From Tenacibaculum jejuense (GTDB taxonomy: Bacteria > Bacteroidota > Bacteroidia > Flavobacteriales > Flavobacteriaceae), in NCBI RefSeq assembly GCF_900198195.1, contig NZ_LT899436.1, positions 2,261,001 to 2,325,000 of the forward strand: a DNA stretch of 64,000 bases, read 5' to 3'. Of the stretch, positions 35,622 to 45,502 are shown one piece after another; positions within the stretch are counted from its first letter, which is position 1, and each line of letters opens with the position of its first letter. The position numbers and the translations under genes are program-made. A model generated the notes under the pieces. That model searched no databases. It was not told the DNA's origin and saw nothing but the letters and a program-made list of their open reading frames with translations.

Positions 35622-36590
35622 ATGGATATTCATTTGTTGATTGATAATTTAACAAATCCTGCCTTACTTTTTTTCTTCTTAGGAATCTTTGCTTCACAAG
35701 TAAAAAGTGATTTAGAAATCCCGAAGAATTCATCAAAATTTATTTCGCTGTATTTGCTTTTATCTATTGGTTTTAAAGGTGGTCAAGAATTAGCTCATAG
35801 TGATTTTTCATCAGAAATTTATGGAGCATTAATCATAGGATTTCTGTTAGCTGTCTTCACTCCTTTTTACACATTCTTTATTTTAAAAAGAAAATTTTCA
35901 GTCGAAAATTCAGGAGCTATTGCAGCTGCATACGGTTCTGTGAGTGCTGTAACTTTTATTACTGCAATTAGTTTTCTTGATATGGAAAAGATAAGTTATG
36001 GTGGACATATGGTAGCCGTAATGGCATTAATGGAAGCTCCTTCTATTATTGTTGGAGTTTTATTAATGAGATTATTCTCTAATGGTAAACGATCTACTAA
36101 AGAATTACTCAAATTAATTAAACATTCTATTACGAATGGTAGTGTTCTTTTAATTATTGGAAGTTTAGTTATAGGATATTTGGCTAGTGACGCTCAAGCC
36201 GCAGGAATTAAACCTTTTACGACAGATATTTTTAAAGGTTTTCTAGCTGTATTTTTATTGGATATGGGAATAACAAGTGGTAAAAAAATTGGAGCATTTA
36301 TTAAAAAAGGTTGGTTTGCTTTACTTTTTGCAATCATTATACCTTTAATTAACGGTTGTTTAGTAGCCTACATTTCTGGAATTTGGTTAGACGAACTTGG
36401 AAATCGATTTTTAATCGCCATTTTGGCTTCAAGTGCTTCATATATTGCTGTACCAGCAGCTATGCGAATTGCAGCTCCTAAAGCTAACCCAAGTTTGTAT
36501 TTACCCATGGCGCTTGCAATAACTTTCCCTTTCAATATTACTTTAGGTATGCCTATTTATATGTATATAGTTCAGCAAACATTTTCATAA
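35622..36590 (+). CDS. sbtA: SbtA-type sodium-dependent bicarbonate transporter
   Basis: 322 residues and about ten membrane helices. The N-terminal LTNPALLFFFLGIFASQVKSDLEIP and LLLSIGFKGGQEL, and the mid-protein repeat VFLLDMGITSGKK, are characteristic of the SbtA/DUF897 family. The cyanobacterial member imports HCO3- with Na+. In a heterotroph it would feed anaplerotic carboxylation. Downstream is a terminator with the 25-bp repeat. Confidence 0.87.
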   Translation: MDIHLLIDNLTNPALLFFFLGIFASQVKSDLEIPKNSSKFISLYLLLSIGFKGGQELAHSDFSSEIYGALIIGFLLAVFTPFYTFFILKRKFSVENSGAIAAAYGSVSAVTFITAISFLDMEKISYGGHMVAVMALMEAPSIIVGVLLMRLFSNGKRSTKELLKLIKHSITNGSVLLIIGSLVIGYLASDAQAAGIKPFTTDIFKGFLAVFLLDMGITSGKKIGAFIKKGWFALLFAIIIPLINGCLVAYISGIWLDELGNRFLIAILASSASYIAVPAAMRIAAPKANPSLYLPMALAITFPFNITLGMPIYMYIVQQTFS

Positions 36591-36611
36591 AATAACTTTA
36601 GTACAGTTATT

Positions 36612-36671
36612 TGTTATTTTTCATTAACCCGTTCTTTTGTAAAAGGCCTAACTCACAATAGTTAGGTCTTT
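36612..36671 (+). repeat. First copy of a 25-bp motif followed by a terminator
   Basis: The motif at 36612-36636 (core TCATTAACCCGTTCTT) runs directly into a hairpin: AAAGGCCTAACT (36642-36653) with AGTTAGGTCTTT (36660-36671) and a T-run. This ends the SbtA transcript. The same motif recurs at 36822 with one mismatch. Confidence 0.8.
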
Positions 36672-36821
36672 TTTTTGATAAAGACCCACACAAAAAACAT
36701 AAATTAGACTAATGATTATTTTAAAAAACATAAATATCTATATATCAATAATATATCTTAAATTTGTAGTGTAGATTATCAAATATAGGAATAGTTTATG
36801 TAGTAGTTTTTTAGTTATTTC

Positions 36822-36886
36822 TGTTCTTTTTCATTAACCCGTTCTTCAAAAAGATCTAGTTTCTATTTTAGTACTAGATCTTTTTT
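36822..36886 (+). repeat. Second copy of the 25-bp motif with a different terminator
   Basis: Motif at 36822-36846, 24 of 25 identical to the first. The following hairpin, AAAAAGATCTAGT (36848-36860) with ACTAGATCTTTTTT (36873-36886), has another stem sequence, so only the leader part is shared. No ORF ends here; 36672-36821 is gene-free, so a small RNA or a read-through tail is implied. The hairpin also overlaps the end of the leftward pdeM gene. Confidence 0.7.
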
Positions 36887-37532
36887 ATATTTTAAAAATC
36901 AACTGATCATCAAAAGCATAGGCTTTATTTTCTTCTTGATCGAACTTTGTATTCAAGCCTGTAAATAAGCTAAATGCAGGAAGAATTAATTGGCTTTTAC
37001 TTACCAAATAGCATGGTAATTTTATATATTGATTTCCTTTGAATTTAATACGAACTCCAGGATGCATATGACCACAAATTATAGATTCTCCTTCTATTCC
37101 ATCATCTAAATCATGACGAAAAGTGAGTTTGTTATCTCTTAAAAAAGAAACGGTTTCAAAACCGAGTTTCTGTATTTTCTTTTCAGACATTTTATCATGA
37201 TTTCCTTTGATCAGAACTTTATTAATATGTGAAATTGAAACCAACCAATCTTTAAAAATCTCAATATTCGAATTGTAATTTGCGTGAAATAAATCTCCAA
37301 CCACAATAATTCTTTTAGGAGAAAAATGAGTGATTAAAGTTGATAAACGTTGTAAATCTTCATGTAAAATAGTGTCGGCAACGGCAATTCCATGTTGTCT
37401 AAAATGTGCTGTTTTTCCTATATGAATGTCAGATAAAATTAATGTTTCTTTGTCTTCCCAATAGATAACTCGTTGATTTGTTAAGGTCAATTTAGTATTG
37501 GAAAACTCAATATCTTCTGTTAGAATATTCAC
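36885..37532 (-). CDS. pdeM: Ligase-associated metallophosphoesterase PdeM
   Basis: 215 residues; calcineurin-like motifs SDIHIGK, VVGDLFHAN, IKGNHDK and CGHMHPG. The family 'ligase-associated DNA damage response endonuclease PdeM' always sits with the genes found here. It overlaps the helicase gene by four bases and is the last gene of a four-gene repair operon. Presumably trims DNA ends or nicks. Confidence 0.9.
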   Translation of the reverse strand: MNILTEDIEFSNTKLTLTNQRVIYWEDKETLILSDIHIGKTAHFRQHGIAVADTILHEDLQRLSTLITHFSPKRIIVVGDLFHANYNSNIEIFKDWLVSISHINKVLIKGNHDKMSEKKIQKLGFETVSFLRDNKLTFRHDLDDGIEGESIICGHMHPGVRIKFKGNQYIKLPCYLVSKSQLILPAFSLFTGLNTKFDQEENKAYAFDDQLIFKI

Positions 37533-39988
37533 TGAATCAGTTTATAATGTTGTTTTTGTAATCGTAAAATACGATCTGCTAGTTTTTCATTACTCATGGT
37601 ATCTCGTAAACTATCAACTTTTATAGGAAAGCTCAAAGGCGTATAGCCTCTCGCCTCTTTTAAAATGATTTTACTTTTCGAAATACGATCGAAAGCTTCA
37701 AATAATCGTGCTTGTTCTAGCTGTTCATTAAACACTTCTGTATAGGCTTGTCGAAATAACAAATTATTTGGTTCATGATCTTCCAAAACTCTAAAAATTA
37801 AACCTGATGAAGATTGTAAACTCTTATTTGTTTTTCTTGCTCCGGGTTGCGATTGTACAACCAAACCAGCAATTACAGCAATATCACGAAACTTTCTACT
37901 AGCCATTTCTGAAGCATTTACACTTGCTATTGCATCTTCCATGAGATTTTCTTTGGACAATATACGATCTAAATTTTCTTCAAAAACAGGAATTTCTTGA
38001 TCACTCAACAAATCAAAACCATAATCATTCATCGCAATTGTAAATGTAATAGGTTTCAATTTACTAATTCTGTAGGCAATTAATGATGCCATTATTTCAT
38101 GTACCAAACGTCCTTCAAACGGATAGAAAAATAAGTGATAACCTTCTTTTGTTTTTATTTTTTCTACCAGAAACTCATCTGACTTTGGAATATGAGAATT
38201 ACTATTTTGCGTTGTTAATAACGGATTCAAAAACTTCAATTCTTTCTCTCTAATTCCTGGATGTAAAGCATCATTAAGTTTTAATCGTAAATAATGACTC
38301 AGATATGAAGTTAATGGTAGCCTCCCTCCTTTCCAGCTCGGTGTAATCGCTTTCTTAGAGTTACTTTTCTTCACAAAAACTGTCATGTCTTTAATATGAA
38401 CAATTTCTAAAACTCGACCAGCTAATACAAATGGAGTTCCGTTTTTTAATTTAGAAATAAAGAATTCTTCAATCATACCAATAAATCCGCCTTTCATAAA
38501 ACGAACTTTCAACATGGCGTCACTAACAATAGCACCAACATTCATTCGATGTAACATGCTAATTCTTCTACTGGTAACTTTATATAAATTGGTTTCTTCT
38601 TCAAAAACCACTTTATGAAATTCCTCGTAAGTTTTTAATGTATTTCCACCTTGCGTAATAAATTGCATAGCCCAACTAAAATCTTCTTCAGTAAGTTCAG
38701 CAAAAGCATGTGTTTGTTGAATTAATTCAAAAGTTTCTTTCCATTGAAAACCTTCTCCTACAGCTAAAGACACTAAGAACTGAACTAAAACATCATACGC
38801 TAAGACCACAGGAATTCTAGCTTCGACATCTTTTTGCTTTACCGCTTCTTTTAAAGCTGAAACTTCAATTAATTGTAACGTATGCGTTGGTAAACAATAT
38901 ACTTTTGATACTTCGTTTGGTGAATGTCCACTTCTTCCCGCTCGTTGCATAAAACGTGCAATTCCTTTGGCAGAACCAATTTGTACCACACAATCTACAG
39001 GTTTAAAATCGACACCTAAGTCTAAAGAGGAAGTACAAACTACGGCTTTCAATAATCCGTCATTAATAGCATCTTCAATCCAATTTCGTAGTTTTTTATC
39101 AATAGAACCATGATGAATTGCAATTTGTCCGGCTAAATCTGGATCAGTATCTAATAATAATTGGTACCAAAGCTCTGATTGACTTCTAGTATTTGTAAAA
39201 ATTAGTGTTGTTGTATTTTCATAGATAATTGGCAACACTTTTTTCACCAATTGTCCGCCTAAATGTCCAGCCCAAGGCAATAATTCCACTTCATCTGGTA
39301 GTAAAGAAACAATTTTAAGTTTTTTCTTTTCTTTAGAAGTGATGATTGTCGTTTTCAATTCTGGGTTTGGTAACAAAACTGTTTTTGCTTCTTCTAAGTT
39401 TCCTATAGTTGCTGAAATTCCCCAAACTCGTAAATCTTTGGTTAACGATCGAATTCTAGCTATAGCTAACTCTGTTAAAACTCCACGTTTTGTAGCCAAA
39501 AGTTCATGCCACTCATCTATTACAACACACCTAATATTCTTAAACCATCTAGAATTTTTCTTTTGTGTAAACAACAAATGCATGGTTTCTGGAGTGGTTA
39601 ACAACACATCTGGCATTTTTCGTTCTTGTTGTCTACGAATATTTTGTGGTGTATCGCCATTTCTAACAGCTGCAACCCAATCTAAGCCAATTTCATCAAT
39701 CGCAGCTTGCATTGCTTTTTGTAAATCTTTTGCTAAAGATCTCAGGGGACTTATCCATAATAATTTACAGCCTTTTTTATATTGATCAGGGTGATTTAAA
39801 TAATCTATCAAAACAGCTAAAAACAAGGAATAAGTTTTACCAAAACCAGTTGGTGCAACGACTAATCCGCTATAATTTTGAGCGTATTTTTTCCAAGCTT
39901 TCAATTGAAAATCAAAAGGTGAAAAGTTTTTAGAAGACAACCAATCTTCAATAATTTTATATCCTTCAGTTGTTTCTAGTGTACTCAT
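37529..39988 (-). CDS. Ligase-associated DEXH-box helicase (Lhr-type)
   Basis: 819 residues. Walker A APTGFGKTYS, DEWHE box, SATIGN and QRAGRSGHS motifs of the Lhr superfamily-2 helicases. The C-terminal half carries the winged-helix and Lhr core region. Overlaps the ligase gene by four bases. In this conserved operon it is thought to act on damaged DNA with a nuclease and a ligase. Confidence 0.93.
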   Translation of the reverse strand: MSTLETTEGYKIIEDWLSSKNFSPFDFQLKAWKKYAQNYSGLVVAPTGFGKTYSLFLAVLIDYLNHPDQYKKGCKLLWISPLRSLAKDLQKAMQAAIDEIGLDWVAAVRNGDTPQNIRRQQERKMPDVLLTTPETMHLLFTQKKNSRWFKNIRCVVIDEWHELLATKRGVLTELAIARIRSLTKDLRVWGISATIGNLEEAKTVLLPNPELKTTIITSKEKKKLKIVSLLPDEVELLPWAGHLGGQLVKKVLPIIYENTTTLIFTNTRSQSELWYQLLLDTDPDLAGQIAIHHGSIDKKLRNWIEDAINDGLLKAVVCTSSLDLGVDFKPVDCVVQIGSAKGIARFMQRAGRSGHSPNEVSKVYCLPTHTLQLIEVSALKEAVKQKDVEARIPVVLAYDVLVQFLVSLAVGEGFQWKETFELIQQTHAFAELTEEDFSWAMQFITQGGNTLKTYEEFHKVVFEEETNLYKVTSRRISMLHRMNVGAIVSDAMLKVRFMKGGFIGMIEEFFISKLKNGTPFVLAGRVLEIVHIKDMTVFVKKSNSKKAITPSWKGGRLPLTSYLSHYLRLKLNDALHPGIREKELKFLNPLLTTQNSNSHIPKSDEFLVEKIKTKEGYHLFFYPFEGRLVHEIMASLIAYRISKLKPITFTIAMNDYGFDLLSDQEIPVFEENLDRILSKENLMEDAIASVNASEMASRKFRDIAVIAGLVVQSQPGARKTNKSLQSSSGLIFRVLEDHEPNNLLFRQAYTEVFNEQLEQARLFEAFDRISKSKIILKEARGYTPLSFPIKVDSLRDTMSNEKLADRILRLQKQHYKLIQ

Positions 39989-41571
39989 TGATTAAAAATT
40001 AAGTCTTTTACAGATTCAATAGTGTCGATATCAGCTACTGTTTTATCTTTTCGCCAACGTTTAATTCGAGGAAAACGAAGTGCAACACCAGATTTATGAC
40101 GATTACTTAAAGCGATTCCTTCAAAAGCAATTTCAAAAACCAATTCAGGTTTCACTGTACGAACTGGCCCAAATTTCTCTGTAGCATTCTTTGTTACCCA
40201 ACGGCTAACTTCAGTTATTTCAGCATCTGTAAGTCCGGAATAAGCTTTAGCAATCGTGACTAAACTATCATCTTTTTTAACAGCAAACGTGTAATCTGTA
40301 TATTTAGAACTTCTACGACCACTACCCTTTTGCGCATAAATCATAACTACATCAATCGTTAACGGATCTATTTTCCATTTCCACCAAGTTCCTTTTTTTC
40401 GACCAATATGATACTCCGCATTTTTAGATTTTAGCATTAATCCTTCAGCATTAATCCTTCGAGAATCGTTTCTAATTTCATCTAATTCATCCCAGGAATC
40501 TACTTTAATTGCATTGGATAATTGAATGGTATTGGTCGTATTGTTTAGAAATATGCTTTCTAATTTCTTTCTTCTCTCAGCAAGATTTTCTGATCTGATA
40601 TCTTCGTTTTGATATTCTAACAAATCGTAAGCATAAAATCCGATAGGAATTTCTTCTAATAGTTTCTTAGTGACATTCTTACGGTTCAATCGCTTTTGTA
40701 AATCATTAAATAACAACACACTACTATCTTTAATAGCCAGAATTTCTCCGTCTAAAACAAAATCTTCTTTCCAAGTAGAAAATGCTTCTACAAGTTCAGG
40801 AAACTGATTTGTTACTAGTTCTTCTCCTCTACTCCAAATAAATAATTCGTTATTTCTTTTTACAATTTGTCCACGAATTCCATCCCATTTATGTTCTATT
40901 TGCCAATCATTTATATCGCCTAATTCTTCAAGTTCTTTCTCTAAACTATACGCTAAAGCAAACGGATACGGTTTCGAATTATCGTAGTTTATATGAGTTC
41001 CTGATAACAATTCATCAAAAGAAATTGTATTGATATCCCAGTTACCAATAATGCTATGCATCAATTTATTTACATCAATATTCGTTAACTTTGCTAAAGC
41101 ATTGACTAAGGTTTTCTTTGAAACACCAATTCGAAAACTTCCACCAATTAATTTATTGAAAATCAATCGTTCTTGCATTTGTAATCCGTTCCAAGCATTG
41201 ATCACATATTCTTTTTTTTCTTCTTCACTTTTAGGTTTTAAAGCAATTAATTCTAACATCCATTCATGTAACGACTTTTCGATTGTTGTTTCTGGTTCAG
41301 GTAATAATAACGCTAAAGTTTCTCCTAAATCACCTACTGTACTGTAACTTTCTAAAAACAACCATTCTGGAAGCTTAGAAATCTCTGCACACCATAATTT
41401 CATTAACGAAGATTTTACAGGTCGTGAAGGTCTTTTTCCTGTGAATAATGCAATCATCCAGAGTTTATCTTTATCTGGTGCTGTTGCAAAAAAATCGACT
41501 AATGCATCAATCTTTGCATTGGTTTTATTTGTGATTTCTATTGCATTTATAAGTTCGGCAAACTGTTTCAT
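39985..41571 (-). CDS. ATP-dependent DNA ligase (LigC-like, repair-associated)
   Basis: 528 residues. The adenylation lysine is Lys228 in IEHKWDGIRGQ; other nucleotidyltransferase motifs (FVLDGEI, GFYAYDLLEY, AEGLMLKS, KGTWWKWK) follow in order, then an OB-fold end. The N-terminal ~200 residues form a helical DNA-binding domain. Overlaps both neighbours by four bases. It seals nicks produced by the operon's nucleases; it is not the NAD-dependent replicative ligase. Confidence 0.93.
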   Translation of the reverse strand: MKQFAELINAIEITNKTNAKIDALVDFFATAPDKDKLWMIALFTGKRPSRPVKSSLMKLWCAEISKLPEWLFLESYSTVGDLGETLALLLPEPETTIEKSLHEWMLELIALKPKSEEEKKEYVINAWNGLQMQERLIFNKLIGGSFRIGVSKKTLVNALAKLTNIDVNKLMHSIIGNWDINTISFDELLSGTHINYDNSKPYPFALAYSLEKELEELGDINDWQIEHKWDGIRGQIVKRNNELFIWSRGEELVTNQFPELVEAFSTWKEDFVLDGEILAIKDSSVLLFNDLQKRLNRKNVTKKLLEEIPIGFYAYDLLEYQNEDIRSENLAERRKKLESIFLNNTTNTIQLSNAIKVDSWDELDEIRNDSRRINAEGLMLKSKNAEYHIGRKKGTWWKWKIDPLTIDVVMIYAQKGSGRRSSKYTDYTFAVKKDDSLVTIAKAYSGLTDAEITEVSRWVTKNATEKFGPVRTVKPELVFEIAFEGIALSNRHKSGVALRFPRIKRWRKDKTVADIDTIESVKDLIFNQ

Positions 41572-42596
41572 GAAGTTGTTTCTTGGGTTACAATTTGCTT
41601 TTCTTCTGATTCTATTTGATCGTTACCATATTCGGTAATAACTTCTTCAGATTCTATTCCGATTTCATTTAAATAACGAGAAAAAATAGCTTGAGATCCG
41701 TGAGTTACATAAACTTTCTCTGCATTTGTAGCTTTCACAGCTTTTAGTAATCCATCCCAATCTGCATGATCACTTACTACAAAACCCGCATCTACACCTC
41801 TCCAACGTCTGTTTCCTCTAATTTGCATCCAACCAGAGCAAATTGCAGTGGCTGCATTCGGAACTCTTTTTAGCATTTTACTTCCAAGCAAAGCTGGCGG
41901 CATAATGATAATTTTATTCTGAATATCCGCTTTTTTAAAATTTCCATCTAAACGAATGGTTTCTGGAATTTTAACTCCTGAAGCTGTAATTGCAGTATTG
42001 ATATGATGAATTGCATTATGAACATAGATTTCATCTAATCCTTCTAAAAGTTTCATAATACGTTGTGATTTTCCTAACGAATACCCAAAAAACACACTTG
42101 TTCGATTATTGGCTTTGTTTTTTGCCACCCAATTATGAATTTGTGATTGAATCGCTGCTTCTGTTTGCCATTTATAAATTGGCAATCCGAAAGTACTTTC
42201 TGTTATGAATTCGTGACACGTAATCGGTTCAAAAGGAATAGTTAAATTATCTTCTTTTATTTTATAATCTCCAGAAAAAACTACAACTTTTCCTTTGTAT
42301 TCTAATCGAACTTGAGAAGATCCAATAATATGTCCTGCTGGATGAAAACTAACTTTAACTCCGTTTATCGTTTTAGATTCATTGTAATTGAGTGTTTCTA
42401 CAGAAATATCTGGACTAATGCGATGTTTTAAAATGTTTTTGGTGTGTGTATGACAGAGATAATGCTTCATTCCCCAACGTGCATGATCTGCATGTCCATG
42501 AGAAATTACCGCATAATCTACTGGATACCATGGATCGATATAAAACTTTCCAGGAATACAATAAATGCCTTTTTTAGTGAAACGAACTATTTTCAT
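41568..42596 (-). CDS. Ligase-associated MBL-fold exonuclease
   Basis: 342 residues from the ATG read from 42596; ten residues further upstream are in frame but the MKIVRFTKKGIYCIPGKFYID start fits the family. The motif HGHADHARWG supplies metal ligands, with SGDYK and SDHADW in the C-terminal half as in the SNM1/CPSF73-like nucleases. First gene of the repair operon (exonuclease, ligase, helicase, PdeM). Confidence 0.9.
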   Translation of the reverse strand: MKIVRFTKKGIYCIPGKFYIDPWYPVDYAVISHGHADHARWGMKHYLCHTHTKNILKHRISPDISVETLNYNESKTINGVKVSFHPAGHIIGSSQVRLEYKGKVVVFSGDYKIKEDNLTIPFEPITCHEFITESTFGLPIYKWQTEAAIQSQIHNWVAKNKANNRTSVFFGYSLGKSQRIMKLLEGLDEIYVHNAIHHINTAITASGVKIPETIRLDGNFKKADIQNKIIIMPPALLGSKMLKRVPNAATAICSGWMQIRGNRRWRGVDAGFVVSDHADWDGLLKAVKATNAEKVYVTHGSQAIFSRYLNEIGIESEEVITEYGNDQIESEEKQIVTQETTS

Positions 42597-42657
42597 GTTT
42601 AACAAATTTAAAAAAATATTAAACAAAAAATAATTCTAAAGACATTATTATAATAGT

Positions 42658-43032
42658 TTATTTATTTTCTTTGGACCAAGCTAAATAACCTCCGTTTAAA
42701 TCATAAATTTTTTTAAACCCTAATTCACTGCATATTTTAGAGGCTTTTCCACTTCTTTTTCCGCTTCTACAATACAAATAAACAGGTTTCTCTTTATTTA
42801 ATTGATTTAATTCAGCTTTAAAAGTTGATGAGAAATAATCTATTGATTTTGCATTTAGAATATGACCTTGATTAAATTCTTTGGAAGTTCTAACATCTAT
42901 TAATTGAATATCTTGATTGAGTATTTCTTTTTTGAATTCTGAAACGTTTAACACGATTATATTTGAATCTTTTTTAGACGTGCACGAAAGTGTAAAAATT
43001 GTCATTATAAGTATTGTTAGTATGTGCTTCAT
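42658..43032 (-). CDS. Rhodanese-like lipoprotein
   Basis: 124 residues: lipoprotein signal (MKHILTILIMTIFTLSCTSK), then one rhodanese domain with the active loop YCRSGKRSG (Cys88). Transfers sulfur or handles persulfides in the periplasm. It sits 60 bp ahead of the repair operon on the same strand. Confidence 0.88.
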   Translation of the reverse strand: MKHILTILIMTIFTLSCTSKKDSNIIVLNVSEFKKEILNQDIQLIDVRTSKEFNQGHILNAKSIDYFSSTFKAELNQLNKEKPVYLYCRSGKRSGKASKICSELGFKKIYDLNGGYLAWSKENK

Positions 43033-43183
43033 CTATCGTTTTATTTTCAAATTGATATTCATGATGAAAATTAAAACTTTTATCAGGAATCATCTCAAAT
43101 TTTAGCGAAAATTAACAATTCTATTGCAAAAAAAATAAACTGTTAATTCGCTTTGTAAGCTTCTAAAGATGGGTTTATATCTT

Positions 43184-43191
43184 TAGTTTTG
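43184..43191 (+). promoter_or_regulatory. -7 element for the TonB receptor gene
   Basis: TAGTTTTG matches TAnnTTTG 44 bp before the start codon. The only TTTG upstream (43152-43155) is spaced too far (28 bp) for a certain -33. Confidence 0.45.
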
Positions 43192-43235
43192 TTTCCTGCA
43201 AAAAACAGTAAAAAACCAACCAATAAATTAACCAA

Positions 43236-45443
43236 ATGAAGTATCTATTTACAATCTGTAGTTTACTTTTTATACAACACTTTTCAGCACAAACTTTAAA
43301 AGGAAAAATAATATCGCAAAATGATATTCCTATAATAGAGGCTCATATTTATAATTCAAGTGATAAACATCATACGCATAGTAATGATAGAGGTGCTTTT
43401 ATTTTACACCATGTAAAAGTTGGAGATACATTAATTGTAAGTCATATCAACTACAAAAAGAAACAAGTCATTATAAATGATTTAAAACCAATTACAATAA
43501 CTTTAGAAGAAAACTTAGTATCGCTTGAAGAAATTACCATTGCTAAAAAATTAAATGCTTTAAATGTAATTGCAGATGTAGACATACAAGTTTCGCCAGT
43601 AAATTCTTCACAGGAAATTCTACAAAAAGTTCCTGGTTTATTCATTGGCCAACATGCAGGTGGAGGAAAAGCAGAACAAATTTTTCTTCGTGGATTTGAT
43701 ATCGATCATGGAACTGATATTACAATAACAGCAGATGGTCTTCCTGTAAATATGGTTTCTCATGCACACGGACAAGGATATGCAGACTTACACTTTGTAA
43801 TTCCAGAAACCGTTGATAAAATAGATTTTGGTAAAGGTGCGTATTATGCAGATAAAGGAAACTTCAATACAGCAGGATATGTAAACTTTAAAACCAAAGA
43901 AAGATTAAGCAATAATTTATTAAAGCTAGATGTGGGTCAATTTAATACAAAACGTTTATTAGGAATGTTTAATATTATGAATAACAACAAACAGAGTGCT
44001 TATATTGCTTCAGAATATATTTTGACAGATGGGTATTTCGAGAGTTCTCAAAATTTCAATAGATTAAATATTTTTGGAAAATACAGTTTAAATGTAACTG
44101 ACAATGATAAAGTTGGACTAACTGTTTCTCATTTTACAAGTAAATGGGATGCTTCTGGACAAATTCCTCAACGTGCTGTAGATAGTGGATTAATAACTCG
44201 TTTTGGTGCTATTGACGATACTGAAGGAGGTTCTACAAGCAGAACTAACGCTTTACTTACTTACGACAAGATAATTTCTGAAAATGCTTCTATTAAAAAC
44301 AAAGTTTTTTATAATCGTTATGATTTCGAATTGTTTTCTAATTTCACTTTTTTCTTAGATGATCCTGTTAACGGTGATCAAATTAAACAAAAAGAAACTC
44401 GAAGAATTTTCGGTGCAACAAGTGATTATAAACAAAATTTTACTTCACTTGATGGAAGTTTTTCTGTTGGAATTAGCTTGCGAAATGACAGAAGTTTTGG
44501 TAATGAATTAGCAAATACAGTAAATCGTAGGCAAACTTTAAATCGAATTCAGTTTGGTGATATCAATGAAACAAACCTTGGAAGTTATGTAAGTGCTAAT
44601 TTTAACTTCGGAAAGTTTACTATAAATCCAGCTTTACGCTTAGATTATTTCAATTTCCAGTATAATGATAATTTACAAACGAATTACGAAACACAGTCTG
44701 AAACAGCTAGTGTTGTCAGTCCGAAATTAAACATTTTCTACAATCATAATGACAATACTCAGTTCTATTTAAAAACAGGTAAAGGTTTTCATTCAAATGA
44801 TACTCGAGTAGTTGTTGCTCAAAATGGAAATACAATTTTACCTGCTTCTTATGGATTTGATGCTGGAATTATCTGGAAACCTATTCCTAAAATTTTAATT
44901 AACACAGCATATTGGTATTTATTCTTAGAACAAGAGTTTGTATATGTTGGAGATGCAGGAATTGTAGAACCTAGCGGAAAAACTAATCGTCAGGGAATTG
45001 ATTTTAGTTTAAGATATGAACCAATCGATCAACTTTATTTCAATTTTGATGCAAATTATACACACGCAAGAGCTTCAGAAGAATTAAAAGGACAAGATTT
45101 TATTCCTTTGGCTCCAGATTTTACGTTAACAAGCGGATTAAGCTATAAAAGTAAATCAGGATTTTTTGGAAGCGCGCAACTAAGACATATTAAAGATAGA
45201 CCAGCAAATGAAGATAATTCTATTGTTGCTGAAGGTTACACTGTAACAGATTTAAATGTTGGTTATGAGTTTAAAAACATAACATTTGGTGTACAAGTAA
45301 AAAACCTTTTTGATACAGAGTGGAATGAAACTCAATTTGCAACAGAATCTCGTTTGCAAAATGAAGTAAATTCTGTTGAAGAAATTCATTTTACACCTGG
45401 AACTCCTTTTTTCTTAACTGGAACTATTTCTGTTAGGTTTTAG
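43236..45443 (+). CDS. TonB-dependent outer-membrane receptor
   Basis: 735 residues: signal peptide (MKYLFTICSLLFIQHFSA), a carboxypeptidase-regulatory-like domain (QTLKGKIISQNDIPIIEAHIYNSS...), a plug domain (NSSQEILQKVPGLFI, ADGLPVNMVSHAHGQG) and a beta barrel ending FFLTGTISVRF. The plug and early domain carry several His (DKHHTHSND, SHAHGQG), which could point to a metal-related ligand. Substrate is not deducible. It has its own terminator. Confidence 0.9.
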   Translation: MKYLFTICSLLFIQHFSAQTLKGKIISQNDIPIIEAHIYNSSDKHHTHSNDRGAFILHHVKVGDTLIVSHINYKKKQVIINDLKPITITLEENLVSLEEITIAKKLNALNVIADVDIQVSPVNSSQEILQKVPGLFIGQHAGGGKAEQIFLRGFDIDHGTDITITADGLPVNMVSHAHGQGYADLHFVIPETVDKIDFGKGAYYADKGNFNTAGYVNFKTKERLSNNLLKLDVGQFNTKRLLGMFNIMNNNKQSAYIASEYILTDGYFESSQNFNRLNIFGKYSLNVTDNDKVGLTVSHFTSKWDASGQIPQRAVDSGLITRFGAIDDTEGGSTSRTNALLTYDKIISENASIKNKVFYNRYDFELFSNFTFFLDDPVNGDQIKQKETRRIFGATSDYKQNFTSLDGSFSVGISLRNDRSFGNELANTVNRRQTLNRIQFGDINETNLGSYVSANFNFGKFTINPALRLDYFNFQYNDNLQTNYETQSETASVVSPKLNIFYNHNDNTQFYLKTGKGFHSNDTRVVVAQNGNTILPASYGFDAGIIWKPIPKILINTAYWYLFLEQEFVYVGDAGIVEPSGKTNRQGIDFSLRYEPIDQLYFNFDANYTHARASEELKGQDFIPLAPDFTLTSGLSYKSKSGFFGSAQLRHIKDRPANEDNSIVAEGYTVTDLNVGYEFKNITFGVQVKNLFDTEWNETQFATESRLQNEVNSVEEIHFTPGTPFFLTGTISVRF

Positions 45444-45470
45444 GGATTTAATCTAATTTCAAAATCATTT

Positions 45471-45502
45471 AAAAAGACTCGATTACAATATTGAGTCTTT
45501 TT
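45471..45502. terminator. Terminator between the TonB receptor and convergent regulator
   Basis: 10-bp stem AAAAAGACTC / GAGTCTTTTT, 12-nt loop, then T residues; usable by both convergent genes. Confidence 0.88.
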
